Shown piece after piece: positions 1-14,700 of a DNA stretch of 64,000 nucleotides. The first letter of the stretch is position 1. Each line of letters begins with the position of its first letter. The translations under genes and the position numbers were made by a program. The notes beneath the pieces were generated by a model that was given only the letters and a program-made list of their open reading frames with translations, searched no databases and was not told where the DNA came from. Where the stretch lies: positions 132,875,431 through 132,939,430 of the forward strand of contig JACSVZ010000002.1 in NCBI GenBank assembly GCA_014706295.1, given 5' to 3'. The DNA is from Lycocorax pyrrhopterus obiensis. Its lineage: Eukaryota; Chordata; Aves; Passeriformes; Paradisaeidae.

Positions 1-3000
1 TCAGATAATATTCTAGAACTATACATTTTGCCACAAATCCTTACAACAATGTAAAGGTCTGACATTTTATATTGCAAAATCCATGTATGTTGCATTGAGA
101 GAAATACAATACTCCTTCTTTCTTCATTAAAAAAAATGAATTTCAGATTTGATGAATATTCTTGCCATTTTCAGTCACACAAGAATGGCAGAAAATCTCA
201 GAAAAATACGTTTTCTTTTAGTCTGCCAATTCTGCACTACCTCTAAATAACTTCTGCCTGTAAAATTGTGCTCATATACATACATTAGAGTAAGCACACA
301 GCAATCTGTGGGAATCCATTTTCTTTCCTTGCTACAAACTTACACATGTACATGCCTGTATATGCTCACACAAATAACAAAACAAAGGGGATATAAAGAG
401 AGAATAAAAATGCCTACTGTATAGTCTTGGGTGGTACAGACTATTTTAGCCATACTACTGCCTTTGTATATTGTGCCATCATTCCTTTACTCATGTTCAT
501 GCATTTCAGAATTTAGCAAAAACCGTTGTTTAGAAACAGCTGTCTTTAGGAATGCCTTGGCATATGTGTTCCAGGGACTGCTGTATGGTAGTGTGTGAAA
601 GGATTATTTAAAGACCTTTTTCTCTTCCATTTCCCACTAATTTCCCAGTCCAATGGATCTGGAAGTCCTGCCTTTCAAAAGCATGACTCTGTTCCTGGTT
701 TCTAGATTTCACTCAGGCTGCTCTTTAGCCAATATGCTGTCCCCCATAGAAAGCAAAGTCCTCTTTGAGATACAACTCCTTGTTTCCTGTGCCAGCTTGT
801 TCTTCTGGTTGCTAGCTGCTCTCTGCCTTCAGGAAGAAGTGACACGAGTCAGGAGTCCCTACTCGATGAAGAAACAAGATGTTATTAAGTGACTGCTGTG
901 CAGTGACTTTTGTTTGTGTTAGATTTTGGCTCACTTCATGGAAATCAGTCTCTGATATTAATTTGCCCACTTTGCACATATTGACCACTTTTCGTATGCA
1001 AGTTGTGAATAAACAGAAGAGTTTATATTCCTTTCCCATGGTAGAGTCAGTGCTCATTTTTTAGTATTGTCTAAACATTTTTCTAGGGTAAGAACCAACC
1101 AGAAAAGCCAGATTGATTCCTGGATAGGGGCAGGTGTAGGTATCTATACACATTTATATACACACATAGTTGTGTATCATTAACATATTGAAATATTATG
1201 ACTTGTGTATTCAGTGGACGAGCCCAAAGGCAGGATCAATTGTCAGCATTTTTGCAAATCCAGTGCCTTCTGCTCATTTCTCTGGCAATTTATAAAATAA
1301 CTTATACTTGGCAATTTATAAGATAAGGTAATGACTTCAGCTTCCAAGAAAGAATGTGTTCAGACACCCCACAAATATTAAAAGCAACCAAACATACCAA
1401 TTAAACATATCAATAGGTATTTGAGAGCAGAACAAAGGCGGCCAATTCCTCCTTGATAGAATAGTAGTAAATTATCATCTAGTTCTTGAGATCTTGGGCG
1501 TCAAGAAAAGCTATATTGCAGTTGGGAATTTTCAACATGTATTTTTACTTCAGAGGTGCATCTTTAGTTGGACAGCAGTCATGTTTCCTCTGGGCAGGCT
1601 GGAATGCAGGGGCTGCTCACAATCACTCCATCATCAAAAATTACCTCCTTAAGGGTACCTCATACCTCTTGATGTCACTGTGTTTATATACTTTCTGAGA
1701 AATGATAATAGTCCCACTAAGGTCTTCAATCTGCTGAGATCATGGGTGGGTTGAAATGACTGTGGGCACAGACATCCATCGCTAATGCATCCCATGCCTA
1801 TTTTAAAGTACCTTGGCACAAGAAAAGGCATTAGCTTTTGGAGCACTGGAGCACATTAAATCAATTAATCTTTCTTGGCAGAAATAGTTGCAGCATCAGA
1901 TTTTGCCTTCATTAAACCTTGTAAAACTAAACTTTGGCATATGCTTGACCTATAGGGAAAGCATAATTGTGTTTTTTCTTGGCAGTACATGTTAGCAAAC
2001 CCAGGGTGGCTCCAGCTTTGCTGTTGAGTATTCATTATGTACAGTTCACTGACATTATTTCTTACTCCATCTCCGTGATAATCTCAGGGCCAAAAATAAA
2101 GCCTTCTTAGATTTAATCTTTGATCATTAATACTTTTTTATTGAGGGTAATCTGTTTAAGACTGCTCTAAATTTTATCCTTTCTTAACATTTTTCTAAGT
2201 ATCAATCCTAAGCATTAATTCTGATAGTCACAATGGTTTTGTTTTACCATATGAATACACAGCAAATGTAATCACAGAGCAGGATTCCACTGTTGAAATA
2301 CAGTAGAAAAATACAACCTCTGTTCCAAGCACACAGAGTCTAAATCATGAAATAACATACAAGTCCAGAGAGGGAAGCACAGAACAAAGAGATGTTCCAC
2401 ATGATGGAAGATAGGTACAACACTGTTTTGGGGACATCTTGACAACAGAGAATAAATGCTAAGAGGAGATTTGAGGAAAGAAAATAAGATACCTTTGTGA
2501 ATGTTTCTGGAGAGCTCTTTTCAAGCTTTCAAGACAATGAGGACAAAACATGAGGTGCTTGCTAAAAATATATCAGGTGGATGAGGGGCATATTTGATGA
2601 TTAGGAGAAGTTCTCTTTCAGTCTTGAATGAGAGAAGATAAATATGATAAGGAACAAGTGCTAAAATACTAGGAAATAAGGATGAATTATGTACAACTGT
2701 GTAAAAGAGAGTGTAACTTTTTACTGCTGTGTGGAGGAAGATGAAACAGCCAAATAGAAAGGCTACGAAACTTACCTTTCCTCTTGTATCCTGGAAGGCA
2801 TGGTTGGGTAAATTGCCAGGGCTGGAGAAAAGCACCGCAGTATCTGTAATTTGAAATGGTGAGAGAGTGGACAAAGCAATTATCTGTGTGGGTGGACAGA
2901 GAGGGCAGAGATGTGAACTAAAAGCATGTGCAAGTCACAAAGTTTTGCTGTGTATTTGGAAGGAATCAGTGACATCCCATCTGAAGAAAGGAAGTGAATT

Positions 3001-3785
3001 CTAAAAGACAGTAGAAGGAATAGAGCTGATTAAGTAGGAAGATGGCACAACTAAGGAAAGTTTGTAGTGGAAAAATTCATCTGGGATGTGATTTTGCAGA
3101 GCACTTCAAAATTCAAGAAACAGAGTGCAACATATGGCTTTAAGTAATGTATTTCTTAAGATACAAAACCTTTTCTCTTCCTAAAGGTTCTTCATGCTTT
3201 TTGTGACCCTTCCTTTGTTAGGTTTAAAGATTCATTTCAAATTCACTTTCTACTTCTAGTTCATTCAGTAAAAAAAAGTCTTAAGAGAATTTAATTTGTA
3301 GGTTTTACAGCTGATTCCTGATGAGTATTTGTTCCTTAGTTTTTCATTAAATTGTAATTTTAGTATTTCAGGTTTTATGAGCCTTCCACTGTGACTGTAG
3401 CTATTAACAGTTAAATGCAGTATTTTTCTGGAAGAAAAAGCATGTCAATGCAGTATTTGTAAGCTCCTTTACAATGGTAGAAGCCAGTAATGTTTTTGAA
3501 AATGTTTATTCTGGTAAAAACATAAAAAACTGTACAAAAGATAACAAACTCCAAGAGTCCATTTTCAACATATATGTACTGTTTGGTTTCTTAAAGCTAT
3601 TTCAAAAGTATTACAATGATTACTTCAACTGCATTACTGGATGAAAGAAGTTAATTGTATCTAACCTTTACAGCCAAACAGGCCATATGTTTAGAAGAGA
3701 AAACAGAGCCTGAGACTCTTTCCCCACTGCATGATCAGTCTTTTAGCAAAATTGCAGTACAGGCAGTCTGTGCTTCCAGTAGCAA
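1..3785. other. RIMS2: Intron (RIMS2), no feature recognised
   Basis: AT-rich non-coding sequence upstream of the first recognised exon. Short open frames occur on both strands, but none has recognisable protein similarity or exon-like splice sites. I see no repeat family that I can name here. Assignment to a RIMS2 intron is inferred from the exons downstream. Confidence 0.55.
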
Positions 3786-3802
3786 TAGATAGATACATAG
3801 AC

Positions 3803-3836
<34 letters not shown>
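3786..3836. repeat. GATA/AGAT tetranucleotide microsatellite
   Basis: A run of AGAT units, uninterrupted from about 3803 to 3836 (roughly 8.5 units). It is preceded by interrupted units (ATAGATAGATACATAGACAG) from 3786. Such tracts are usually length-polymorphic. On the minus strand the tract produces a Tyr-Leu-Ser-Ile repeat in a spurious reading frame. Confidence 0.95.
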
Positions 3837-6800
3837 GTAAGGTTCACCCAGTGCCATTTCTGCCATGGAAGGAGAGAGAACTTGGGTCCAGTAATGTCAA
3901 TGTTCATGTAGGTTTTCAGGGAAAGCATGCCAGCATGCAGTTTCCTGCAGCTCTCAACAGAAGATGTTGGTCTAACAATTTTTTCAACATGACAACAAAG
4001 TGATATTGCCGTTCCTGGGATGAGAATGGCAGGTTGCAGCACAATGTTCTCCAGCGCTTTTCAGCTGCAAAACATTGCATTATCCAGGCAGTTGGGGCAG
4101 GTGTGATGCACTGGGTCCTTGAACAAGAAGCAGCAACTTTACTTTGTGTCTCTCTAACATAACTCTTCTGCACACTTATGACTAGATAAGCACAGCTGCT
4201 TATGTATTGCTAGTCTGTGTCTTTAATATCAGAGGACCTAAAATAAAGTTTTTTTCAGTAATATTTTGTTAGTATTACTGAGATGAGTAGAGTTAGAGGT
4301 TTATGACAAACTCTTGCCTGTTTGAAGCACAGATTCAAAGCCACTACTTTTTTATGTAAGATTTTTAACTTCAGTTTTCAACAGCAAGGCAAATATTCAA
4401 AAGCTATAAATTCATAGAGCTACTGGGTCTGTACCAACACACATGGACAATAATTGGGCCATTTCGTTTTTTACATTTTCATAGATGACATGCAGAAGAA
4501 AATTATCTGTAGCTTCTGGAAAAATATTATGGAAAAATATGCAAAATATCAATGGTTCCAAAAGGACTTATATGAACAAATACATTTGTTATGAAACCTG
4601 TACTGAGAATAGAATACAAGTAATTTAAGAAATCTAGTAAAGGTACCTGTTTCTAACTTATTTGTCACCATCTACAGAACCCTTAGAGACATGTTTTTTC
4701 TTGTTACTTTGCAGTAAATACAAAAGAAATACAGGCTCCTTTACAGTTAGTAAACTCATTTTGATGCACTGGGATATAATAAATTAATGAATCTGAGAGT
4801 ATACATTATTAACAGGTGAACAGTAAAGATGCCTCATTTGAAACAGTCTGCAGTTTTGATATACGATGCCTAGCAGGGAACTCAGACATTTTTTCTTTGA
4901 CTGCAGTGCAATATCATTGAGACGGCTTCCCTCTCCGTGAAATGCAGCCTGCACTTTAGCCTCTGTTGAGCCAGCTCTGACCTGTGCTCATAAAGCACTG
5001 ATGCACTCCTGTTACTAAAGTTTATTTTAAAACTGTACCTCAGTAGTTTAAACAAAACAAAAAAACCCCACAAGAGATGCAGGGAGAAAGCCCTGTAGAC
5101 ATGCAGGGAAGCAGAGATGAAGGAAAAAATTTAAATGACAGTTTGAAGAAAATATAAATGTTGAAATTAGTTTTTGCACTTTTAAGTGTTTTATAAAAAG
5201 ATTTATTTTCTGAAAATATTTAAAACTAGATTGAATCATAAGATTTTCAATAGAGAGACTTTTTTATCTTTATTTGTACAGGATTGAGCACAACAGATCT
5301 GTTGACAAAAATAGCAACACCAAAAAGTAGAAGTGAGGTAGAAACTTATAAAAACAAGGGATTGAATATTGAAGCTTGTAAGGCTTTTCTTTCTTGGACA
5401 TTATGATTGGACACATATGGCTCTGTCTTAGTGATGTACGTTTTCACTCTTTTTGCCTGAGTATTATTTTAATAGAAGAGTGACAAGACTCTGTAAAATT
5501 AATACATACTCTTAAAAATGTACATTATTAAAAATAATCAATAAGTTTATCACTTAGCCTTCCAAGAAATAAACATAAACTCCTTCATGTTACTTCTTAG
5601 AAGTATTTCTAAAAGGTAGTTGATGGGTTTTTGCCATTGCCTTTGAAATGCATTGCCAGACCCATCTGGCAAGTACTTTACTTTAACTAAGGATAAGGGG
5701 CCCGTGCTGGTCTCATTATTGTGTGCTTAATGGCTACGGAAAGATGATGCTCCAGTGGTTGGGCATTGCCCACATATCTGGTTTTAATGGGTTTTGACCA
5801 AACATCTGAACATTTTCAGTAATTTCACTGTACCTGTGTGGTGTTCATACTTCTCTTAGCGTCCATAAGGTGCTACCTAAACAAGCTGGGAGATGTGTCA
5901 TCAGGTAGCCCCTAGCAGGAAATAAAATTTCTGTACAAATACCACTGAGAGCACAGCACTTCCCAGATAGTAGCCGTAACATAAACGTGACTCCTATGGG
6001 TACCCAAGGTAAACAAGAGGAGAGTTGCTCCAAACTTGCATGGTGTGCAAAGTCCACATTGCCTCAGCAGGGACATCCGACCATAGACCTGCCTTCTCCA
6101 GCTCAGAAAAACAAAGGTTGCAGGCTCGTGTTCAGAAAGATGTGCGATACCTTTCCTTACAACATTTTCTTTTTTATGATGGTCTTAAGTTTTCTGTATG
6201 CTTTTATAATTTCCCCCAGAGACCAAAAGTGACTCAAAGTCATTTTGTCAAAATGATAGAAGTCAGACAGACAAGATCATGATGTCCCAGATAATGTCTC
6301 TTTGGTTGAAGTAATTATGGCTTCAGATCTCTTGCTCGTGTCCGTTTAGTTCTCAGTCCCAGAAGATCAATTCAGAGACATGCTATGAGTTTGGGAGATG
6401 TTAGCAGTGCCTATTCTGACCCTGATTTTTCAGAGTCCTCAAGCAACCCAAATTTACAAGGATGAAGGAAATGTTAGAGTTGTTTTATTCTTTAGACAGC
6501 CACTGTCACATACATGCACATAAGCATTAAAACGAGCCTGAGCATATTTCCTTTGTGCAGTACTAATCAAAGCAATACAGTCTTTCATGAGTGAAGTAGA
6601 TGCAGCTATAGTGAGATCCATATTGCTGACAGCAGTTTATTTAAATGAAGACCTTTCAGGATATCTGGATCTTCCATGTGTATTATGTGATTTTTCTCTT
6701 AATGTAATCTCAGTAGTGCATCCTGTCCAGTTCCCCCATGTCTATTTTCCAAAGTTTTCTGTCAATGGGTTGTGTAAATAAGTAAATTTCCCTCACAGCA

Positions 6801-9800
6801 ATTTCAGTTAAGCAAGATGATTAATCATGGTACTTCTTACCCTCAGGCAAAACACAGTGTTTCTTACCTCGGTATATTTTTGAGCATTTCAGCCTTCAAG
6901 TCTGAAATTTTTCTCACTTTCCTGACTCGATTTTACATTATTTCTCTGGTGATTTGAGGTCTGGGACACATAGTGGATTTAATGCCTGGTTTAGCAATTC
7001 ACTGCTTGCTTTTCATTTCATAGAGCTCTATTTAGCCCTTCCAGAAACAACACTGAGCAGCACTAAGCAAGTTTGCAGTGTAGATTGTGACTTAGCTGTG
7101 TTAACACAGAAAACTGGGCCCTCTCCTCCATCCCTGTTGGAAGACTAATTCAAGAGCAAGTTGAAACGGGCACACAGCATTTAACTTTCAGACTGAGTAC
7201 ATGCAAGGTGCATTTCTGCAAGAGAACACTCTTGATTAAGTCAGGTTGCTCATGATCAGTTTTAATTTAGCAAGCTAGTTGTTACCCAGATTTTACAAAC
7301 ACAACTGCTTTTTTCCAGGCTGGGTTAAAGAAGATGGTTTCTAAACTCAAAGAATTTGGATATTATTCAAAACTCACTCAGTCTTTGACTGCAATGTACT
7401 TTATTGCCAGGCCTTCAGAGCTCATATGGACTTTTTTTTATTACCAATGCAAGACTCCTATACCTCAACTAATTTTCTAGCTAGACTTCTTTTGCATCCA
7501 CACAGAGTAAATGACTGGTTTAGTTCACTGTACCAAAGAAAGGGATTTCATCAAAGATTCATTACTGTTAGCAGGGTAATAAAGCTTTTCTATATCTTTG
7601 TCAAGGAAAACTTGAACATTTATCAACACTAAATGAATATTAATATAATCTTCATTATAATTTCAATTTAAATTAAAAAAAATTATCAACTGTATTTTTA
7701 GTTTAAAAAATAGCCAATTATTCTATCGGAGAAGGTGAGAAATTTAATCAAAAATCTCTGAAGCTCTGTGTATAATTCGACTGCTAGTGTTTGTTAACAG
7801 CTAGCTGTTACAGTGCTTTTTCTGTACCACTCATTTGTTGTGGCAATGTTTTGTAAATAATCTAATGGCCTGACTCCAAATTATTTTGAAATTTGTTCCT
7901 ATTTGAAAAAAAGTATTGTAGAGATGTCATGGAATAAGATATACTTCTATTAATTTATAAGAATAAAGCAGTGTGGACAGCTTTGCAAGTTTTCTTTGTA
8001 TAGTAATATACATAACAAAATAGATTATAAACACTGCTCTATTTCCCTCCCAACTTTCTTGTTATAATTTCAATAAAACAAACCTAATAATTAAGTCAGT
8101 CCATTAGCTATTAAAGATTTATACCACCGATAAGTTAATAGAATAATTTTTGACCAAGTGGATCTCCAGAGACTAAGTCATTATAATTTTGAACCTGCAG
8201 TGTCTCTCTTTCATGTGAATTGGCAGAGGAGTACATGCATTGGCTGGAAGCGTTGTTCCCATGGAAATGTTATTTCCTACATCACAGCTGTCCCCATAAT
8301 GCTGTTTTTGTTAAATTTCTTCAGTAAATTAATGAAATAAGAGCCTCTCCGATTGAGTTAAAAGATCTATTAAGAATGGCATTAAAATTCATCTCCTGCA
8401 TGTAAAAAGCAGTAAACAAAGTCTTCAGTGGGTCTTCCAGTCTCACAGGAGACATGTATTAGAAAATATCTATTATGACAATTGAAAATTTGTTAAAATC
8501 CTTTCCTTAGGACATCACAGCCCACAGCAGTACTACACACATGGCAACGTGGATTTTCACTATTATGGATGCCTTATTTTCATTTGGGATCTTTACCAGA
8601 GAACTAAGCTGGAAAGCACTAATATCACTTTTGCTTTGAGTTTGAAATAAAGAATAAAGAAACCTGCAAGGTCTGCCAAATGACCTGTGTAAATCTGATC
8701 CTCTGATACATATGCTTATGGCAGAGCAATGAGATTACAAGTTGTCATTTCCAGTACTGCTGCAAAGACGACTGAAAAATACAAACAGCATCCTCAAAAA
8801 TCCTACCAACAATATACAGTACAATGGAAATTATTGATACCTTCTCCTTCACATTTAAAAGTATCAACAACATTGTAGATTGGAAAAATGCCGTGCTTCC
8901 TAACACTGGTTTTAGTAAAGTGTATTCATTGATTAGTGAAAAAAAAAAAATCAAGTTTTTCGTAATAATTTTAGTGTATCAGTCATGGAAACAGATAACA
9001 TCTGTTACATCTTTACTTAGTCTTTGTAGAATAAGTGATACTCTTTGTAATTTGTAAGTCATTACAAAGTCACTGGATGTAAGGATTCTGTACTGCTCCC
9101 TGTGCAGCTTTCTGCCATAGACTGCTGAGGTTCAGAGCCAGGGCCTGATTTAAAAGACAGTTTTATAAATCTTTAGCAGCATGTTACTACTGCAGAACTT
9201 ACCAGGTTAGTGAAGAGGGAAGAGGAAGCTGAGCTGCAGGGCTGGGGTTCTGTCACTGGGACTTATTTTGAGCTGGCAGATGGATCGTGATATCAGAGTG
9301 GGGTTTTTAGTTTGTGTTTTGGGGTGGGTTTTTTTTGTTTTTCTGGCCTAAACAAAGGATTCCTGATGAAATTTGGCACTTAATGTACTAATCACCCAGT
9401 TTTCAGAAAAGATTTCTGTTTCTGTAGACAAAAATGCCTTCCAACTCTGCAACTAATTCAAAAACTGCAGCCAAAGACTGCAGGTTTTTACCTATGGCAA
9501 CAGGATGAGATTTTCCATTTAGTACATATGTTACAATGAGCATTTATTGTGTCTGCACTTGCTTCATGGAAAATATAACAGCCGAAAATAGTATCAATTA
9601 GTTCTAAAATTAGTATTTTCTTTTAAGATTATTAAATACTTTCAAGTCCGTCAGAAACTGAGAGAGGTTGGATGAAGTTTCTGACTTGTATTTTACTACC
9701 TAACATCCAAAAATATTGAGCAAACCAAGTTTTTATCTGGAAGCTGTTTAGGATCTAGAACATTTGCCCACAGTGCTGTCCATCTTACCCAGTGCAAGAG

Positions 9801-10854
9801 TTACAAGCCATACACTGTCCCAGGTAAAGTGACTTCAAATCAGTTTCACTGCCTTTAGTGCAGGATCCTTTTGCACTGTGAAATCTTCCCTCTCCTTAAC
9901 CCAAACCTCACAAACAGTTTCTTTCCTTCTTGGTCAGATATCAAGGGAATGGTCTGCCTGAAGCAGGAGATACCAAGACTAAATCAAAGATGTTCTTGTG
10001 AGACCTACTTCTCTGCTTCTCTTCTGTGAGGATTTCTTTAGGCACTTTATGTAATTCCCCTCTGGCTATGCAACAATTCCAGAAAGGACTGTTTCCCAAG
10101 TAGCCAATTCTAATCATTGTATTTGGGAAGTTTCTCTGCCAATGTTTTGTAATCTTTCTGTAATTCAGTACAAATATTGATGAACTGGAGAGAAAAACCA
10201 GATCATTTCTAATTATCTGCTGTAGTAGGAGTCTGGAAGACTTTGAAAGTACATTTTTTCCAGAGAGTAATTACACTCTCTGTTTTGAAAACAGGTGAGT
10301 CTCTGCAAAGAGATAGTGAAGATTAATGCCTTTAAGAAATACAAAACCTTAACATTGCATTTCCAGAAGGCTGTGTTTGAATAGCAGTTTTATATTGCTT
10401 ACTGTTTTTCTTTAAAAGCATTCAGAAAAAGCTTATGGGCAAGAATTGGGCTGATGAATATCAGAATTTGAAAACAATCTCAGGTTTCTGATCCCCTCAA
10501 GGAATTTAAGGCTAAGTCTAGACCAGTAAGCAAGATAGGGCCAGGACACAGTCTTGATCATCCATATGGTTTAAACAGCTTGTGTTCTCTTTGGCATAGC
10601 TTTGTGCTGGACACACAGATAAGGTGCCCCTGATTCGGATCAGGGACAATTCAGGAGACAGCATAGGTTGGGGTCAGTTTCCACTAGGCAGGATGCCGGA
10701 GAAAACCCTTTTTTGGGAAGGGTGTAAGCTGGTGTAAGCTAGCCTGCTGTGCGTACAGAGGCTGCCAAGGTCAGAGAACAGACCTGACACATTTGATTAA
10801 CTGCTATAGGTGTGGCACAGGACTCTTCATTGGCTACAAGGACCATATTAAATT
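3837..10854. other. RIMS2: Intron (RIMS2), no feature recognised
   Basis: About 7 kb of AT-rich sequence with scattered homopolymer runs, for example an A run near 8940 and T/G-rich sequence near 9300-9340. No exon, RNA gene or named repeat was recognised. A short tandem duplication of GGTGTAAGCT lies near 10,720-10,740, just before the CR1 insertion. Confidence 0.55.
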
Positions 10855-11760
10855 TCACAGAATCATAGAATCTCCTGAGTTTGAAGGGACCCACAAGGAT
10901 CATCGAAGTCCAACTCCTGGCCCTGCACAGGACAGCCCCAAGAGTCACACCATGTGCCCGAGAGCATTGTCCAAAGGCTTCTTGAACTCTGTCAGGCTTG
11001 ATGCTTTGATCACTTCCCTGGGGAGCTGTTCCAGTGCCCAACCACCCTCTGGGTGAAGAACCTTTTTCTGATATCCAACCTAAACCTCCCCTGACACAGC
11101 TTCAGGCCATTCCCTTGGGTCCTGTCACTGGTCACCACAGAGAAGAGATCAGTGCCTGCCCCTCCTCTTCCCCTCATGAAGAAGTTGTAACTGCAATGAG
11201 GTCTCCCATCAGTCTCTTCTCCAGAGTGAACAGACCAAGTAACCTGATCTGCTCCTCATACACTTTCCCCTCAAGGCCCTTCACCATCTTTGTTGCCCTT
11301 CTTAGTGCACTCTCTAAGAGCTTAATACTTTTCTTATATTGTGGTGCCCAAAACTACCTCCAGGACTTGAGGTGCACCCCAGTGCAGAGCAGAGTGGGAC
11401 AATCCCTCCCTTGCCCAGCTGGTGATGCTGTGCCTGATGCCCCCCAGGACATGGGTGGCCCTCCGGCCTGCCAGGGCACTGCTGGTTTATTATCCCCTTG
11501 CCAGTGACCCCCAGGTCCCTTTTCGGGGTGCTGGTCTCCAGACTCTCCTTCTCAGTCTGTACATACATCCCCCATCCCAGGTGCAGAATCCAGCACTTGT
11601 CTTTGTCAAACTTCATATGGTTGGTGATTTCCCAGGACTCTAATTTGTCAAAGTCTCTCTGCTGAGCCTCTCTATGTTCAAGGGAGTCAGGAGCTTCTCC
11701 TAATTTAGTATCATTAGCAAACTTACTTAGAATACCTTTGACATCATAGGTATCTGTCAG
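10855..11760 (-). mobile_element. CR1 LINE fragment, 5'-truncated, with reverse transcriptase remnant
   Basis: Avian chicken-repeat-1 retrotransposon, inserted antisense to RIMS2. The left end (CACAGAATCATAGAATC) is the reverse complement of the CR1 3' tail. Downstream text such as GAAGGGACCCACAAGGATCA and the GCTCCTCATACACTTTCCCC stretch is typical CR1 3' sequence. On the minus strand a frame from about 11,784 to 11,314 encodes part of the reverse transcriptase, with the motifs SKFANDTKLG, SLEHREAQQRDFDKLESW, ITNHMKF and RDLGV. The usual F/YADD catalytic motif reads FAND, so one aspartate is replaced, and the frame then runs into unrelated sequence. This is a dead, 5'-truncated copy. The 5' border (right side) is uncertain by a few tens of bases. 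Confidence 0.93.
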
Positions 11761-14700
11761 TCTGACTCCCCTCAGTTGGCTCACATGGTATATTTTTAAG
11801 ATTACTATTTAGTAGCTAGGGCTCTCATACTCCACCTTTGGTTTTAAATTACAAATATATATAGATATCTTACTGTAATTTCTTTTCTATTGTCTTATTT
11901 TTCACTTGTGTTTTTAAAGAACTTGCTGCTTTAGCTTTGAGAATTTATTCCTCTAAAATTCATCCATCTTTCCTTTTTCTTTTTTTCACTGGAAAACTGA
12001 AGTGTCTGAAAAGCTACTTACACTGAGACCTGTCTGCAGCTCTTGGTTTCCTCAAGAGGTTTCCTGGATTTTGGGATAACACAGGAAGCAACGTTCCTGT
12101 GTGAGCTTTGCCCATCATCCTGCTCTTGTTGATAGTTTGGTCCTACTAAGCCAAAGACAATTGCCTGGCTGCCACCTTCACTCTGCTTTTGCTGTAGGCT
12201 GTGGGCTGCCACATAGCTGGGGTTGTGTGCTGATTTTGTTCTTGTTTTGGTTCTAATAATGGTATTATTATGTCATTATGCACATATTATTTGGACAAGG
12301 ATAATTATTTTATTCCCCCCTTTATTTTATTCTCTGCCCCCCCCATCATCTGGCTGCATATTTTCTTTGCTGAGAATATTTTTAAGATTATTATAAGACA
12401 CCTTGAGAACCCTATTTTTACTGCATATCTATTCATTGACTCAAACAATTTCATAAATTACTTTTATATAATGTCTGTTTTACAATACCGTTGAACATAT
12501 TTAACTGGACGTGTGTGAAATTATGTTTGTGTATATGTACATGTAAAAAAACTTCCAGTAATTTCTGTTTCCTGTTAAGGCAAAAGGTTGTATGATTTAC
12601 TTTCTAAATTTTACTCTGAGGTCAACCTTTCTATTACCTCAGAAAGGAACCAAATCTGACATACAACACCCAGTTTTTCTGAGAATGATCCATTTGTGGC
12701 ACTGTCAAATGGCAGGCTGGGTAGAAGGATGGTTTCTGCTGGGGAGGATATCAGACATCTACCAAGAATAATTAGTGAATGGGGGTTTGGATGGCCAGAA
12801 AGGATTCAGAGTGCTGATGAAGGAGGTGCTCATGACCACTCTAGGTTTACTATGAGGCACTATAAACCACTCAGAACTCTCCCAGTATGTATTTCTCAAA
12901 GCTTCTTTGTTAAGAGAGGAATTGAGAAAAAACAAAGTCCCTTCTATGGGATGGCTCTCTCCAAGGGCTGTTTGCTAGTTAGGACTGTAACAAAGATGTC
13001 TTCTCTGCTGCTTTTAGAGAAGGGGGGAAAAACCCAAACCTTTAATTGAAGCAAATAGTTTTAGAGCTCTACTGAAAAAAAACCAGAGGTTTGTGAATGA
13101 ATATTTAGTATCAGCCATTTGTACTAGTATTTGGTGTATCCACTTAAATCTAAATCCCTTTCTCCTCATTTGAATTCCCCTTCCTACCTTTGTCAAAAAG
13201 TTGGCCAAGAAAAGGTGTCTGACTGAAGTCTACATCATTATTGGCAGGAGTACACAGCAAAACATTTTGTGAGACAGAAGCCTTTAGACAGCAGCCAAGA
13301 AGCAAACTTTAGTAATTCATAGTACTTTCATAGCTAACTGCACAGTGAAACTATAGCGACCAACCTCTTTAAACACATGGATTTATTTAATAAGGGCAAC
13401 TATTGTAATCCATTCCACTTAAATAGAATTATACGTCTTGGAAAGGACAGAAAAAGCCCTTCAAAGGCACATTAAACTCAGGAAATGGTGACTTTCTCTT
13501 CAGTTTAACTTTTATATCAAAATGCAGAATATTTCTGTTTCCACTGATTGCATAGGACCTTTATTGAATGGTAATATCACTTATAAAACAATGCATTAAT
13601 TACTGTTTTCCATATGACAGGAACTCACTGATTTTCTGGGTATTATTTTTAAAAAATGGATCACTTAAATAGGTTGTTCTGCAAGAAGTGAAAACCTTTC
13701 TTCCCCCATCAGCCTGCATATGCAAATGAGCTTCTATTAGGAGAGATTCGATAATGACTTCTTCTGCAATCTTTCCCCAAAGAGACATCCATAAGGTCTC
13801 TCTCCAGAGATCTGTTTTCAAAACAGTTTTAGAAACTAAATAGCTTTAGTTTCCTACTGCTCTGTCAAATTTGATCTGATTTTAAAAAAATATTGAAAAG
13901 AGAGAGACCTGACTGAAAACACTCTCACATTAATCCTATTTCCTTTGAGAACCTGGATTAAAAATAGCATTACTGGATAAGGGGCTCTAATTTTCTGATT
14001 CTTAGTAAAATTTTGCTTAAGATAAAGTTGAAGATACTAGATTTTCCCAGCAATGTTTTTTCTAGGCCTCTAATATTTTTACATGCAAGATAATGATGAA
14101 ACTGAGAACTAGTTTCTTTGTCATCTGTTTTCTGTAACTGAATTCTTAGAGGTGTTAGTTTGATAAAAAAATACAACATGTGATGTTATCATCTAACAAG
14201 TAAGTAAACATAGTGCTAATAAGACGCAGAAATACAAATTCTCTTTTACTGTTTCCATGCCTTCCTCTTTACCCACATCCTATCCCACTCCTCCCTTGGT
14301 GATAAATGTACCAGTGAGAGTCAGTGTGTACTAACATATAACAACGAAGAGAGCTAAAAGAGGGTAAGAAAAAATCTTTCAGGTTACCACTGTGTTCAGT
14401 CTTTTGTGATTGTGTGTCCAGGCAAGGCCGCTATGGCTGCCCCTCAGTTTTGTTTTGTGCTTCTCCATCTGTTGATCCAAACTCTCATTTGTATTTTTCC
14501 TTATAACTTCCCTGATAAGTACACTCTATTTTTCAATGGTAAAGGTCTACTTCTAGTTCTTAGTTTTCCCTCTGGGTTGTGGCTAAACTACAAGTCTTCA
14601 TTTACTTTTGAGTGCATTAATTCAATAGATAAGTTATTGACAGTATATGTATTGCAAAAAACTTCATAAAGAAACAACAATACTTCCTTTTACAAAATAG

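Noticed and set aside
11034..11507. 157-codon + strand frame
   Set aside because: It lies on the opposite strand of the CR1 element; the recognisable reverse transcriptase remnant is on the minus strand.
12696..13049. 117-codon + strand frame as a possible alternative RIMS2 exon
   Set aside because: No similarity to any RIM region I know, and no convincing acceptor and donor around it.
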